Shown here piece by piece: positions 1 to 8,208 of a stretch of 64,000 nt of DNA. Every line of letters begins with the position of its first letter. Position 1 is the first letter of the stretch. The notes under the pieces are model-generated. The model was not told the origin of the DNA. It saw only the letters and a program-made list of their open reading frames with translations, and searched no databases. Where the stretch lies: contig NZ_SLWW01000009.1 of NCBI RefSeq assembly GCF_004342445.1, positions 62,001 through 126,000 on the forward strand, in the 5' to 3' direction. Source of the stretch: Rhodovulum euryhalinum (GTDB lineage Bacteria > Pseudomonadota > Alphaproteobacteria > Rhodobacterales > Rhodobacteraceae). The position numbers and the translations under genes were made by a program.

Positions 1-1604
1 TGCTGGGCTCGCGCTCGGAAGAGACGCTGGTTGCGCTGTTCTTCCTGGTGGCGGCGCTTTACCTTTTCTACTGGCTGCTCGAATTCGCCCGCGGCCGGGT
101 CATGGCGCGGATCGGGGCGCGGCTGCAGGTCGTGTTCGGCCGGCGCGTGTTTACCGCGGCGATCGAGCGGACGGCGCTGCGGGGCGGGCAGGGGCCCGGA
201 GCCACCGCGCTGCAGGATCTCGATGCGGTGCGCAACCTGTTCGGCTCGCCGGTGCTGCTGGCCTTTTTCGATCTGCCCTGGACGCCGTTCTTCCTGGCGG
301 CCATCTTTCTCTTCCACCCGCTGCTGGGCTGGATGGCGGCTGCGGGTGGCGCGCTGCTGATCGTGTTGACGCTGATCAACCGCGTCGTGACGCGCAAGGG
401 TCTGGACGGGTCGAGCCGGCTGTCCTACGCGGCCCAGCGTCTGGCGCGGCAGGCCGAGGAAGGCGGCGCGCTGGTCTGGGCGCAGGGCATGGCGCCGGTG
501 ATGGCCGAACGCTGGGCGCGGCTGCAGGACGAGGCCAGCCAGCGCGGTCTTGGCGCCAATGACAGAACGGGTACTTTTTCGTCTTTTTCCAAGGCGTTCC
601 GGTTCTTTCTTCAATCGGCCATGCTGGCGCTGGGGGCCTGGCTCGTGCTGCGGCAGGAACTGACCCCGGGGGCGATGATCGCGGGGTCTATCATGCTGGG
701 CCGCGCGCTTGCCCCGGTCGAGCAGGTGCTGGGCCAGTGGCCGTCGATCCAGCGCGCGCGGACGGGCTGGCGCAATCTGGGCGAGTTCCTGAAATCTGTT
801 CCGGCCCGGAAACGCCCGACCGACCTGCCCGAGCCGGCGGCGCGGCTGTCGGTGAATGGCGTCGCGCTGCGCACCACGGCCGGTGCGCCGCCGATCCTGT
901 TCGGGATCAGCTTCGAGGTCTGTCCGGGCGAGGCGCTGGGCGTGATCGGCAAGAGCGGCGCGGGCAAGACCAGCCTCGCGCGGCTGATCCAGGGCCTGGT
1001 GGCCCCGAGCGCGGGCGAGGTGCGGCTGGACGGGGCCACGCTTGACCAGTATGGCCCCGAGAGGCTGGGCCGCCATATCGGCTGTCTGCCGCAGGATGTG
1101 CGGTTCTTCGACGGCAGCGTGGCCGAGAACATCGCGCACATGTCGCTGGAACCCGACGCGGCGCGGGTGGTCGCGGCGGCCAAACTGGCCCGGGTGCACG
1201 AGATCGTGTTGCGGCTGCCCAAGGGCTATGACACGCCGCTGGTCGAGGGCGACGGTCTGTTGTCCGGCGGCCAGAGGCAGCGGCTGGCCCTCGCGCGCGC
1301 CCTCTATCACGACCCGGTGCTCCTGGTCCTCGACGAGCCCAACTCGGCGCTCGACGCCGATGGGTCCGAGGCGCTGAACGCGGTCGTTTCGGACATGAAG
1401 AAGGCGGGGAAATCGGTGATCATCATGACCCACCGGCCGTCGGCCATCGCGGTCTGCGACCGGCTTCTGGTGATCGACAACGGTCAGCAGAAGGCGCTGG
1501 GCCCGCGGGACGAGATCGTGCGGACGCTGATGAAGAACGCGGGCGAGGTGCAGCGCAGCATCGGTTCGGTGCGTGGCACGGCCGTACAGGGGGCGGGCGG
1601 ATGA
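1..1604 (+). CDS. Type I secretion ABC transporter (PrtD/AprD-like permease-ATPase), 5' truncated
   Basis: Inner-membrane ABC exporter of a type I secretion system, fusing a transmembrane domain to an ATPase that drives export of an unprocessed C-terminal-signal substrate straight to the outside. The reading frame is open from base 3, so the gene begins left of the window; a GTG at 48 is internal. Hydrophobic segments fill the first two thirds. The ATPase shows a Walker A (GKSGAGKT, about 948-971), the ABC signature LSGGQ (1260-1274), Walker B VLLVLDEP (about 1318) and an H-loop in MTHRP. The lack of an N-terminal peptidase domain cannot be judged because that end is missing. It overlaps the HlyD-type partner by 4 bases (ATGA), so the two are co-transcribed. 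The secreted substrate is not in the window. Confidence 0.93.
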   Translation, partial: LGSRSEETLVALFFLVAALYLFYWLLEFARGRVMARIGARLQVVFGRRVFTAAIERTALRGGQGPGATALQDLDAVRNLFGSPVLLAFFDLPWTPFFLAAIFLFHPLLGWMAAAGGALLIVLTLINRVVTRKGLDGSSRLSYAAQRLARQAEEGGALVWAQGMAPVMAERWARLQDEASQRGLGANDRTGTFSSFSKAFRFFLQSAMLALGAWLVLRQELTPGAMIAGSIMLGRALAPVEQVLGQWPSIQRARTGWRNLGEFLKSVPARKRPTDLPEPAARLSVNGVALRTTAGAPPILFGISFEVCPGEALGVIGKSGAGKTSLARLIQGLVAPSAGEVRLDGATLDQYGPERLGRHIGCLPQDVRFFDGSVAENIAHMSLEPDAARVVAAAKLARVHEIVLRLPKGYDTPLVEGDGLLSGGQRQRLALARALYHDPVLLVLDEPNSALDADGSEALNAVVSDMKKAGKSVIIMTHRPSAIAVCDRLLVIDNGQQKALGPRDEIVRTLMKNAGEVQRSIGSVRGTAVQGAGG

Positions 1605-2944
1605 CGGGGCCGTTCCGGCATGGCGGCGGGGCCCCGGCGGGCGCGCCGAACGGCAAGTTGCCCGGGGCGGGACTGCCGCTTGCAATCGGGGGGCTGGCGA
1701 TCCTGCTGCTGGTCGGCGGACTTGGGGTCTGGTCCGTTGCGACCAGTATTGCCGGGGCCGTGGTCGCGACGGGAACCGTCAAGGTCGAGAACGAGCGCCA
1801 GGTCATCCAGCACCCCGATGGCGGGGTGGTGGGCGAGATCTTCGCCAAGGATGGCGACCGCGTGGCCGCGGGCGATGTCGTGCTGCAACTCGACGGTACT
1901 TTCCTGCGCTCGGAACTGGCGATCGTGGAACGCCAACTGCTTGAGATCGCGGTCCGGAAGAGCCGGCTGATCGCCGAGCGTGACCAGGCCGAGGCGCTGG
2001 AGATCGGCGAAGTCACGGGATTCGAGCATCTCGATCCGGACTGGATCAAGGGGCAGATCGAGGGGCAGAAGAGCCTGTTTGCCGCCCGTCGCGTCGCCCT
2101 GGCCCAGGAACTGGAACAGATCGAGGAGCAGAAGATCCAGATCGACAACCAGATCGAGGGCAGCCAGGCCCAGATCACGGCCCTGGAAAAGCAGCTTGGG
2201 CTGGTCGAACGCGAACTGGTCGACAAGCAGACGCTTTTCGCCCAGAACCTTGTTCCCGTCGGGCAGGTCCTGGCGCTGCAGCGTGACGAGGCGGGGCTTG
2301 AAGGCGATATCGGGCGGCTGACCTCGCAGGTCGCCGAAAGCCGGGCGCGCATCTCGGAACTTGCCGTGCAGGCGCTGCGCCTCGTCGACAGCCGCCGCGA
2401 AGAGGCGATCACCCAGCTGCGCGACCTGCAATACAGCGAGATCGAACTGGAAGAACGCCGCCTCAGCCTGATCGAGCGTCTGTCGCGGCTGGACGTGCGC
2501 AGCCCGGTCGACGGCGTGGTGTTCGGCTCGTCGGTCTTCGCGGTGCGCGCGGTGGTTCAGGCCGCCGAGCCGATGATGTATGTCGTCCCGGGCGGCCTGC
2601 CGTTGCTGGTATCGGCGCGGATCGAGACGACCGATATCGACCAGGTCTTTCCCGGCCAGCCCGTGTCGCTGCGGCTGACCACCTATGACAGCCGCACCAC
2701 GCCCGAGATACCGGGCGAGGTGATCCGCGTCTCGGCCGATGCGCTGCAGGACGACGCGACGCAGCAGACATTCTACGAGGCGGTGATCCTGCCCGATACC
2801 AGCGTGCTCGCCGAACTTCCGGGGGTGGAACTGCTGCCAGGCCTGCCGGTCGAGGCATTTCTCAAAACCCGCGACCGCACGCCCCTGTCCTATCTGATCC
2901 GCCCGATCGCGGTCTATTTCGATCGCGCCTTCCGCGAGGAATAG
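1601..2944 (+). CDS. Type I secretion membrane fusion protein (HlyD family, PrtE/AprE-like)
   Basis: Periplasmic adaptor that bridges the ABC exporter to an outer-membrane TolC-type channel. The 447-residue protein has a short cytoplasmic N-terminus, one membrane segment at about residues 28-55, a biotinyl-lipoyl half motif (HPDGGVVGEI) and then a long Glu/Gln/Arg-rich stretch (about 100-290) typical of the coiled-coil hairpin. The second lipoyl half follows (VRSPVDGVVFGSSV), and then the beta-barrel and C-terminal domains. The ATG overlaps the stop of the ABC gene (ATGA), which fixes the start. No TolC homologue is encoded nearby, so the outer-membrane partner must be supplied from elsewhere. 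Confidence 0.93.
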   Translation: MTGPFRHGGGAPAGAPNGKLPGAGLPLAIGGLAILLLVGGLGVWSVATSIAGAVVATGTVKVENERQVIQHPDGGVVGEIFAKDGDRVAAGDVVLQLDGTFLRSELAIVERQLLEIAVRKSRLIAERDQAEALEIGEVTGFEHLDPDWIKGQIEGQKSLFAARRVALAQELEQIEEQKIQIDNQIEGSQAQITALEKQLGLVERELVDKQTLFAQNLVPVGQVLALQRDEAGLEGDIGRLTSQVAESRARISELAVQALRLVDSRREEAITQLRDLQYSEIELEERRLSLIERLSRLDVRSPVDGVVFGSSVFAVRAVVQAAEPMMYVVPGGLPLLVSARIETTDIDQVFPGQPVSLRLTTYDSRTTPEIPGEVIRVSADALQDDATQQTFYEAVILPDTSVLAELPGVELLPGLPVEAFLKTRDRTPLSYLIRPIAVYFDRAFREE

Positions 2945-2968
2945 GAAAAGCCCACCGCGAAACGAAGC

Positions 2969-3000
2969 GGGGCCGGCCAAGGCGGCCGGCCCCGGTTTGA
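2969..3000. terminator. Bidirectional intrinsic terminator between convergent genes
   Basis: A perfect 10-bp GC-only stem (GGGGCCGGCC, 2969-2978, with its complement at 2984-2993) around a 5-base loop, followed by a short T-containing tract. It lies 24 bases after the HlyD-family stop and 20 bases before the stop of the convergent peroxidase gene, so it can end both transcripts. Confidence 0.7.
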
Positions 3001-3013
3001 CCCGCCGAAGGGC

Positions 3014-4057
3014 TCAGTTCGGGACCACCTCTGCGGTCGGGCGCGGCGTGTTTGCCGTTTCCGCCGGCAGGGTGGGCAGCGTGACCTCTGGCACTTCGCC
3101 GGTCAGGCTTTCGAGGAAGGCCACGATCTTGACGGCCTCTTCGTCGCTGACCTCTTCACCCAATTGCGCGACGCCCATCACCTGCACCGCGACCTTCAGA
3201 TCCCAGACCTTGCCCGAGTGGAAATAGGGCGCGGTGACTGCGATGTTGCGCAGCGGCGCGGCGCGGAAGACGTATTCGTCCATCGCTGTCTCGGTCACGG
3301 TGAACCGTCCCTTGTCGCCCTCGGGGAGGATGTCGGCGCCGGGCTTCTCGACCAGCCCGAACGGGTAATAGCCGTTGCCGCCGAGGTTCACGCCGTTGTG
3401 GCAGGTCGCGCACCCCTTGTCGACGAAGAGCTGCAGACCCTCTTTCTGCACGTCGGTCAGCGCCATGTCGTCGCCGTTCAGGAACGCGTCGAAGGGCGCG
3501 GGGGTGATCAGCGTGGCCTCGAACGCCTCGATCGCGCGGGCCATGTTGTCAAAGCTCACCGGCTCGGCCTCGCCCGGGAAGGCGTCCGCGAACCAGTCCT
3601 TGTAGGCCTGCATCGAGTTCAGCGTCGCCACGACGTTGTCGGGCGTGTTCGCCATCTCGACACCCGCCTGCACCGGCCCCTTGGCCTGCGCCTTGAGGTC
3701 TTCGGCGCGGCCGTCCCAGAACTGGGCGATGTTGAGGACCGCGTTGAACACGGTGGGCGAGTTGCGCGGCCCCTTCTGCCAGCCATGGCCGACCGAGGTT
3801 TCCATGTTGTCGTCGCCGCCGGTGGTCAGGTTGTGGCAGGAATAGCAGGAGAACACGCCCGAGGCCGAGAGGCGCGGGTCGAAGAACAACGCCTTCCCGA
3901 GGTCGATCTTTTCGGGGGTGACGCGATTGTCCGCCATTTGCGGGATGGTCGAGGGCAGGGGCTCGAAATAGTCGAGTGCCATGTCCCGAAGTTCCGATGC
4001 CGCGGCCGGAACGGCCATCGCTGTCGTCAGGAGTGCAGTTGCGAGAAGACGTGTCAT
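3014..4057 (-). CDS. Di-haem cytochrome c peroxidase (CcpA/MauG superfamily)
   Basis: Periplasmic enzyme reducing hydrogen peroxide to water with electrons from cytochrome c. From the chosen ATG the product has 347 residues. It starts with a Sec signal peptide (hydrophobic to about residue 20, Ala-rich cleavage site). Two c-type haem motifs follow, CYSCH (71-75) and CATCH (216-220), in the spacing of the family. A TTG at 4076-4078 in the same frame would add seven charged residues, but the ATG gives the better signal peptide. A near-consensus FNR box lies 67 bases upstream, pointing to induction at low oxygen, as known for bacterial cytochrome c peroxidases. The C-terminal tail (about 25 residues, Pro/Thr/Glu-rich) is probably disordered. 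Confidence 0.92.
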   Translation of the reverse strand: MTRLLATALLTTAMAVPAAASELRDMALDYFEPLPSTIPQMADNRVTPEKIDLGKALFFDPRLSASGVFSCYSCHNLTTGGDDNMETSVGHGWQKGPRNSPTVFNAVLNIAQFWDGRAEDLKAQAKGPVQAGVEMANTPDNVVATLNSMQAYKDWFADAFPGEAEPVSFDNMARAIEAFEATLITPAPFDAFLNGDDMALTDVQKEGLQLFVDKGCATCHNGVNLGGNGYYPFGLVEKPGADILPEGDKGRFTVTETAMDEYVFRAAPLRNIAVTAPYFHSGKVWDLKVAVQVMGVAQLGEEVSDEEAVKIVAFLESLTGEVPEVTLPTLPAETANTPRPTAEVVPN

Positions 4058-4123
4058 GGCTTTCACCGCTTTCTTCAAAATTCACGCGTCTTGGCTAAAT
4101 TAGAATAAGTCCAAGCCACGGCC

Positions 4124-4137
4124 TTGACCTGGATCAA
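4124..4137 (-). promoter_or_regulatory. FNR/FnrL-type binding site upstream of the cytochrome c peroxidase gene
   Basis: TTGAC-CTGG-ATCAA matches the FNR consensus TTGAT-N4-ATCAA in all but one position. A TAATTT hexamer on the minus strand at 4101-4096 could serve as -10, which would place the box near -41.5, the activating class II position. The leader would be about 30 nt. The site and spacing are read directly from the sequence; regulation is inferred. Confidence 0.7.
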
Positions 4138-4265
4138 GGCAGATCAAAAATCCGTGTCCCGGATTCATCTTTGTGCGTCATGTAACGATCTGAGGGCGAA
4201 GGATTTTCTGCCAAGTGCCTGAAATAAAAAGAGCTTGCGACAGTTTGTCCAGGCAGCCCAGGGCC

Positions 4266-4856
4266 TCAGATCGAGCGCATCAGCACCTTGGCCGACCCCA
4301 CCGCCGCGGCGATCCGCTGGTAGTGGATCATCCGCCGTGCCGATCCCTCGACCGCGCGCAAAAGCTCGGTCTCGGCCTCTTGCAGCAGCGCGGCCGCGCG
4401 GTCGCCAAGCGGGCCGAGCGCGTCGCGGCGGACCGGCGTCAGCGCGCGCGGCGAGAGGGTGTCGCCCACCCGCACCCGGCCCCGCGGCAAGGCGGGGTCG
4501 GCATTTGCCTCGGCCAGGCGGCGCAGGTCGCGCGCGGTGCGGCCGATGATCCTGCCGGCGGCATCATAGTCCCCGCCGGGCATGTCGCGCGCCACCCGGT
4601 CGAGCGCCGCGGCAAGGCAGTCGATCGTGTATTCCCGCTGGGCGATCCGCCCGCAGAAATCGCGCGCCGCCTCGATCTGGCGGACGATCCGGTCGGTCGT
4701 CGCCGCGGTCGCGGTCGTCCGGGTCACCCCGGGGATGCCGACCGCCGGCATCTGGGGCAGCGGTGCGGCCGCCAGCACCGGCCCGGGCTGGGGCGCAAGC
4801 ACCAGTGCCGTCAGCGCCACCGTGGCGAGGGCTTTTTGGACTACCGTGCCGTGCAT
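4266..4856 (-). CDS. Exported protein of unknown function, paralogue A of a tandem pair
   Basis: I do not recognise this family. The 196-residue product starts with a clear signal peptide (positive start, hydrophobic core, Ala-rich cleavage site near residue 28). The ATG at 4856 has a good AGGAG Shine-Dalgarno; the frame stays open upstream, but that extension is Arg/Cys-rich and unconvincing. The C-terminal 55 residues are helical and end in a block (RRMIHYQRIAAAVGSAKVLM) almost identical to the end of the neighbouring upstream gene. The middle contains a conserved-looking CGRIAQREYTIDCLA stretch, also shared. It lies 37 bases downstream of its paralogue and is probably co-transcribed with it. 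Two cysteines in the shared block could form a disulphide in the periplasm. Confidence 0.75.
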   Translation of the reverse strand: MHGTVVQKALATVALTALVLAPQPGPVLAAAPLPQMPAVGIPGVTRTTATAATTDRIVRQIEAARDFCGRIAQREYTIDCLAAALDRVARDMPGGDYDAAGRIIGRTARDLRRLAEANADPALPRGRVRVGDTLSPRALTPVRRDALGPLGDRAAALLQEAETELLRAVEGSARRMIHYQRIAAAVGSAKVLMRSI

Positions 4857-4893
4857 CCGTTTTCTCCTCTTGTCGCCTGCCCGTTTCCCGGTC

Positions 4894-5523
4894 TCACAGG
4901 GAGCGCAGCAGCACCTTGGACGAGCCCGCCGCCGCCGCAATCCTGCGATAATGCACCATGCGCCGCTCGGACGATTCGGCCGAGCGCAGCAACTGTGTCT
5001 CGGCCTCACGCAGGATCAGGGCGGCCTCCCGGTTCAGTCCGTCCACGGCATCGCTGCGCACCGGCGCGAGCGGCACGGTGGTATCGCCCGATGGCCGCCG
5101 CAGCCGGATGCGCGGAAGGCCGGGGGCGCGGTTCTCCGCTGCCAGTGCACCAAGCGCGCGCGCGGTGTTCGCGATGATCTGTTTCGCGGGAGCGTAGTCG
5201 CCGTGCGGCATCTTGGCGGCAATCCGCGCGAACTCCTCGGACAGGCAGTCGATCACGTATTCCTTCCGGGGCATGCTGGCGCAGATCGCGCGTGCCTCGG
5301 ACAGGTCACGCACGATGAGGTCCGTCACGGTCCGGCTGACCACACCACGCGGGCCGGACTCCGGTACCGGATAGAAGTCTGGCGTCACCAGGGCCGATCC
5401 GTTGTTGTCCGTGGGCCCTTGTCGCTGGCCTTGCCCGGTCGACTGGGCGAGGGCGGAGAATGGGGGGACAAGGCTGATTGCCAGACCCAGCAAAAGCGCG
5501 GCGGCAAGGGACGATAGGGCCAT
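4894..5523 (-). CDS. Exported protein of unknown function, paralogue B of a tandem pair
   Basis: Unrecognised family; first gene of a two-gene unit with paralogue A. The 209-residue product has a signal peptide (hydrophobic to about residue 22, cleavage after SALA). A low-complexity Gln/Gly linker follows, then the domain shared with A: a Cys-containing block (CASMPRKEYVIDCLSEE), an Ala-rich middle, and a terminal helix block (RRMVHYRRIAAAAGSSKVL). The start ATG has a GAGGAG Shine-Dalgarno six bases upstream. Both proteins are predicted periplasmic. Divergent from the caspase-fold gene, sharing a 230-base upstream region. Nothing nearby suggests a function beyond cell-envelope association. 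Confidence 0.75.
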   Translation of the reverse strand: MALSSLAAALLLGLAISLVPPFSALAQSTGQGQRQGPTDNNGSALVTPDFYPVPESGPRGVVSRTVTDLIVRDLSEARAICASMPRKEYVIDCLSEEFARIAAKMPHGDYAPAKQIIANTARALGALAAENRAPGLPRIRLRRPSGDTTVPLAPVRSDAVDGLNREAALILREAETQLLRSAESSERRMVHYRRIAAAAGSSKVLLRSL

Positions 5524-5753
5524 TCAATCTCCTCGGCTTCGGGCGCGCGGGGGCGGACACAGGACCGCCGGCGCAGAGTCTGGCCGGACTCTGACCGTCC
5601 AGGTTCCGCCGGACCGACCCGGCCACTCCGCTGGACAGATCGTAACCGGCCGTGATCTTAACACAATCCGATTGTTCGCCCGGTCTTCGCTCCGGTTCAG
5701 TCCCGAGCCGGTTTCGGATAGCATGGGGTGACCATGGTTGGCCGGGGGCCCTG

Positions 5754-7214
5754 ATGCGAAATTTCCTTCTCGCTTGTCTGATCGCCGTCTTGTCTCCTGC
5801 CGCCCACGCGGCAGAGCGGGTCGCGCTGGTCATCGGGGTGGCCGATTACGCGACCATCGCGCCGCTGCGCAACACCGTGAACGACGCGGCGGCGCTGGCG
5901 CGGATGTTGCGGCAGATCGGCTTCGAGGTGACCACGATGCTCGACCCCGCAGGCGCCGACCTGCGCGCCACGCTGGACGATTTCGCCTTCGAGGCCGAAA
6001 CCGCGGACCTGGCGCTTGTCTATTTCGCGGGTCACGGGGTCGAGGTGCAGGGCGAGAACTTCCTGATCCCGGCCGACGCGGCGGTGCGCTCGAACCGCGA
6101 TATCCAGGCGCAGGCCGTGTCGCTCGACGACCTGCTGCGCGCGGTCGACCGGGCGCGGAAGATGCGGATCGTGATCCTCGATTCCTGCCGCGACAACCCG
6201 TTCGGGGACCTGATCGACCTCAGCGCGCCGATCGGCGGCGGGCAGGCGGGGCTTGCGCCGCCCGCGCCCGAGCGGGGTACGCTGGTCGCCTTTGCGGCGC
6301 GTGACGGACAGGTTGCGCTGGACGGAGAGGACGAGAACAGCCCCTTCGCGCTGGCGCTGATCGACCGGATGGCGCAGCCGGGGCTGGAAATCTCGCTGAT
6401 GTTCCGGCAGGTCCGCGACCTGGTGCTGGAGCGGACGGCCAACCGGCAGGAGCCGCATACCTACGGGTCGCTGTCGGGCGAGCCCTTTTACCTTGCCGGT
6501 CCCGGAGAGGCTGACGAACGGGTGCGTGACGAGGACCGCCGCATCGCCTGGGCAAGCCTGCGCCCCGACCAGGAGCTGCAACTCGCCGCGCTGGCCGAAG
6601 AGGGGGATACCCGCTCGATCCTCGGGCTGGCCTACATGCGGCTGAACCCGGACGCGGACAGGTTCGATCCGGCCGCGGCGGCGCGCCTGCTGAGCCGGGC
6701 GGCCGAGGCGGGGTCGCCCGAGGCGCAGTTCGAACTGGCCAAGCTGTACGAGGCCGGGCTGGGGGTGGCGCAGGACGAGGCCCGCGCGCTGGCGCTGTAC
6801 CGGCAGGCGGCGGACCAGGAATTCGCGGATGCGCTGAACGATCTTGCCTTCATGCACTACCAGGGCGGGCTCGGGCTGCCGCGCGACCCCGGGCGCGCGC
6901 TGGCCTATTTCGAGCGCGCCGCAGCCCAGCGCCATCCCCAGGCGATGTTCAACTACGCCGCGCTGATCGATGACGGGCTGGTGGCGGGCAAGGGGCCGCA
7001 GGAGGCGGCGGGCTATCTTTTCGGCGCGCTGCGTTCGGGCAGCGAGGACGTGCTGGACATCCTCAGCGAACGGCCGACCATGTTCAAGCCCGAGACGCGC
7101 CGGGCATTGCAGGCGCTGCTCAGCGAGCATGAATTCTACGGCGGTGCCATCGACGGGGAGTTCGGGCCGGGGACGCAGCGCGGCCTGCGCGCGGCGTATG
7201 GATTGGCGGAATAG
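5754..7214 (+). CDS. Exported caspase-fold (peptidase C14-like) protein with Sel1 repeats and a peptidoglycan-binding-like tail
   Basis: Predicted secreted cysteine protease or scaffold. From ATG 5754 the 486-residue product has a signal peptide (cleavage near residue 19). The caspase domain follows, with the His of YFAGHG (H94) and the Cys of LDSCRDNPF (C145), which form the expected His/Cys dyad. About residues 285-430 hold Sel1-type repeats (for example AAEAGSPEAQFELAKLYEAG). The last 30 residues (FYGGAIDGEFGPGTQRGL) look like the core of a peptidoglycan_binding_1 motif. The frame is open to 5652, but the upstream residues do not make a signal peptide. Role unknown; bacterial caspase-like proteins with Sel1 or TPR repeats are often envelope or signalling factors. 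Confidence 0.85.
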   Translation: MRNFLLACLIAVLSPAAHAAERVALVIGVADYATIAPLRNTVNDAAALARMLRQIGFEVTTMLDPAGADLRATLDDFAFEAETADLALVYFAGHGVEVQGENFLIPADAAVRSNRDIQAQAVSLDDLLRAVDRARKMRIVILDSCRDNPFGDLIDLSAPIGGGQAGLAPPAPERGTLVAFAARDGQVALDGEDENSPFALALIDRMAQPGLEISLMFRQVRDLVLERTANRQEPHTYGSLSGEPFYLAGPGEADERVRDEDRRIAWASLRPDQELQLAALAEEGDTRSILGLAYMRLNPDADRFDPAAAARLLSRAAEAGSPEAQFELAKLYEAGLGVAQDEARALALYRQAADQEFADALNDLAFMHYQGGLGLPRDPGRALAYFERAAAQRHPQAMFNYAALIDDGLVAGKGPQEAAGYLFGALRSGSEDVLDILSERPTMFKPETRRALQALLSEHEFYGGAIDGEFGPGTQRGLRAAYGLAE

Positions 7215-7227
7215 CGGCGGAAGGGGG

Positions 7228-7274
7228 GCGCCCTGGCGGCTGCCAGGGCGCCTGGCCGGGGGCTCTGCCCCCGG
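7228..7274. repeat. Double-hairpin intergenic element
   Basis: Two perfect inverted repeats in a row: a 10-bp stem with a 4-base loop (7228-7251) and an 8-bp stem with a 3-base loop (7256-7274). A stretch reading GGACCCCCGGAGTATTT follows. This composition resembles a short intergenic repeat that I recall as common in Rhodobacteraceae genomes. It can also end transcription of the caspase-fold gene. Copy number cannot be seen from one window. Confidence 0.5.
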
Positions 7275-7389
7275 ACCCCCGGAGTATTTCGGCCAAGAAG
7301 AAGGAGGGGCGGGCGCAGGGGGGGGCTGCCCTATGCCGCGGGCGATGGCGGTGCTTGTCACTGGTGGAGGGGAACCGCGCGGGGTGGGG

Positions 7390-8064
7390 TCAGCTCAGGG
7401 CCTGGAATTCCACCCGGCGGTTTTCGCCCGCGCGCGGATCCTCGGCATTGTAGAGGAAGCGTTCTCCCATGCCGATCGCTTCGAGCCGGGCGGGGTCGAT
7501 TCCGCATTCGGTGACGAAATAGCGTTGCACCTCTTCGGCGCGCAGGATCGACAGCCGCTCGTTATAGGCGTCGCTGCCCGAGGCGTCGGTATGGCCGACG
7601 ACGCGGAAGCGGGCGATGTCGCTGGCCTTCATCACCCGGCAGAGTTGTTCCAGCCGCGGCTTCTGGTCGGGCGAGAGCGCGGCCGAGTCGAAGGCGAATT
7701 CGACCCGGACATTGACCTGAAGCTCGGGTGCGAGCTGGCCGAAGACGACCGGGGTTGGCGCCGATGCCGGGGCAAGCGGCTGCAGACCGCTGGCAGCCCC
7801 GACCGTCACGCCTTCGCCGCCCTCGGGCGGTGCGTTGGCGGGCGCCCCGGCGGCGGCGGCCTCGGTGGGACCCCGGGCGTCCTCGACGGTGATCAGCGTC
7901 AGGCCGCGGGTGCGGCCCATGCCGCTTTCCTCGGCCTTGCGGAAGGCGTCGCGCTGGGTCTCGAAGAGCTGCAGCAACTCGCCGTCGCTGAGATCCTGCG
8001 CCGCGGCGGGAAGTGCCGTCAGCCCCATGGTGAGGCCGAGGGCCAGTCCAAGCATCCTGTGCAT
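7390..8064 (-). CDS. OmpA-family exported protein
   Basis: Envelope protein with a C-terminal OmpA domain, which binds peptidoglycan non-covalently. The 224 residues comprise a signal peptide (ending ALPAAAQ, about residue 22), a charged helix, a Gly/Ala/Pro-rich linker (about 65-115) and the OmpA domain (about 115-224). The domain contains the typical VEFAFDSA, VVGHTDASGSDAYNERLSILRA-type and ENRRVEF elements. The first ATG follows a G-rich Shine-Dalgarno; a second Met is at residue 4. It is transcribed away from the phosphatase gene at the edge of the T6SS block, so a T6SS-linked role is possible but unproven. Confidence 0.85.
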   Translation of the reverse strand: MHRMLGLALGLTMGLTALPAAAQDLSDGELLQLFETQRDAFRKAEESGMGRTRGLTLITVEDARGPTEAAAAGAPANAPPEGGEGVTVGAASGLQPLAPASAPTPVVFGQLAPELQVNVRVEFAFDSAALSPDQKPRLEQLCRVMKASDIARFRVVGHTDASGSDAYNERLSILRAEEVQRYFVTECGIDPARLEAIGMGERFLYNAEDPRAGENRRVEFQALS

Positions 8065-8208
8065 CGTTACCCCCCGAGAATTTCTTTCAGTTGTATTTCA
8101 TTCTACGGTATCCTGCCGCCCTGTTCAATTCGCGACCAGAACGGGGACCGGCATGGCTGACGGGACACTGCGGCGCGGACCGCGCCTTGCCCCGGGCCGG
8201 GCGGCACG

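Noticed and set aside
5663-5675. Short palindrome ACAAT-CCG-ATTGT between divergent genes
   Set aside because: Five-base arms are expected by chance in a window this size, and no known regulator motif matches.
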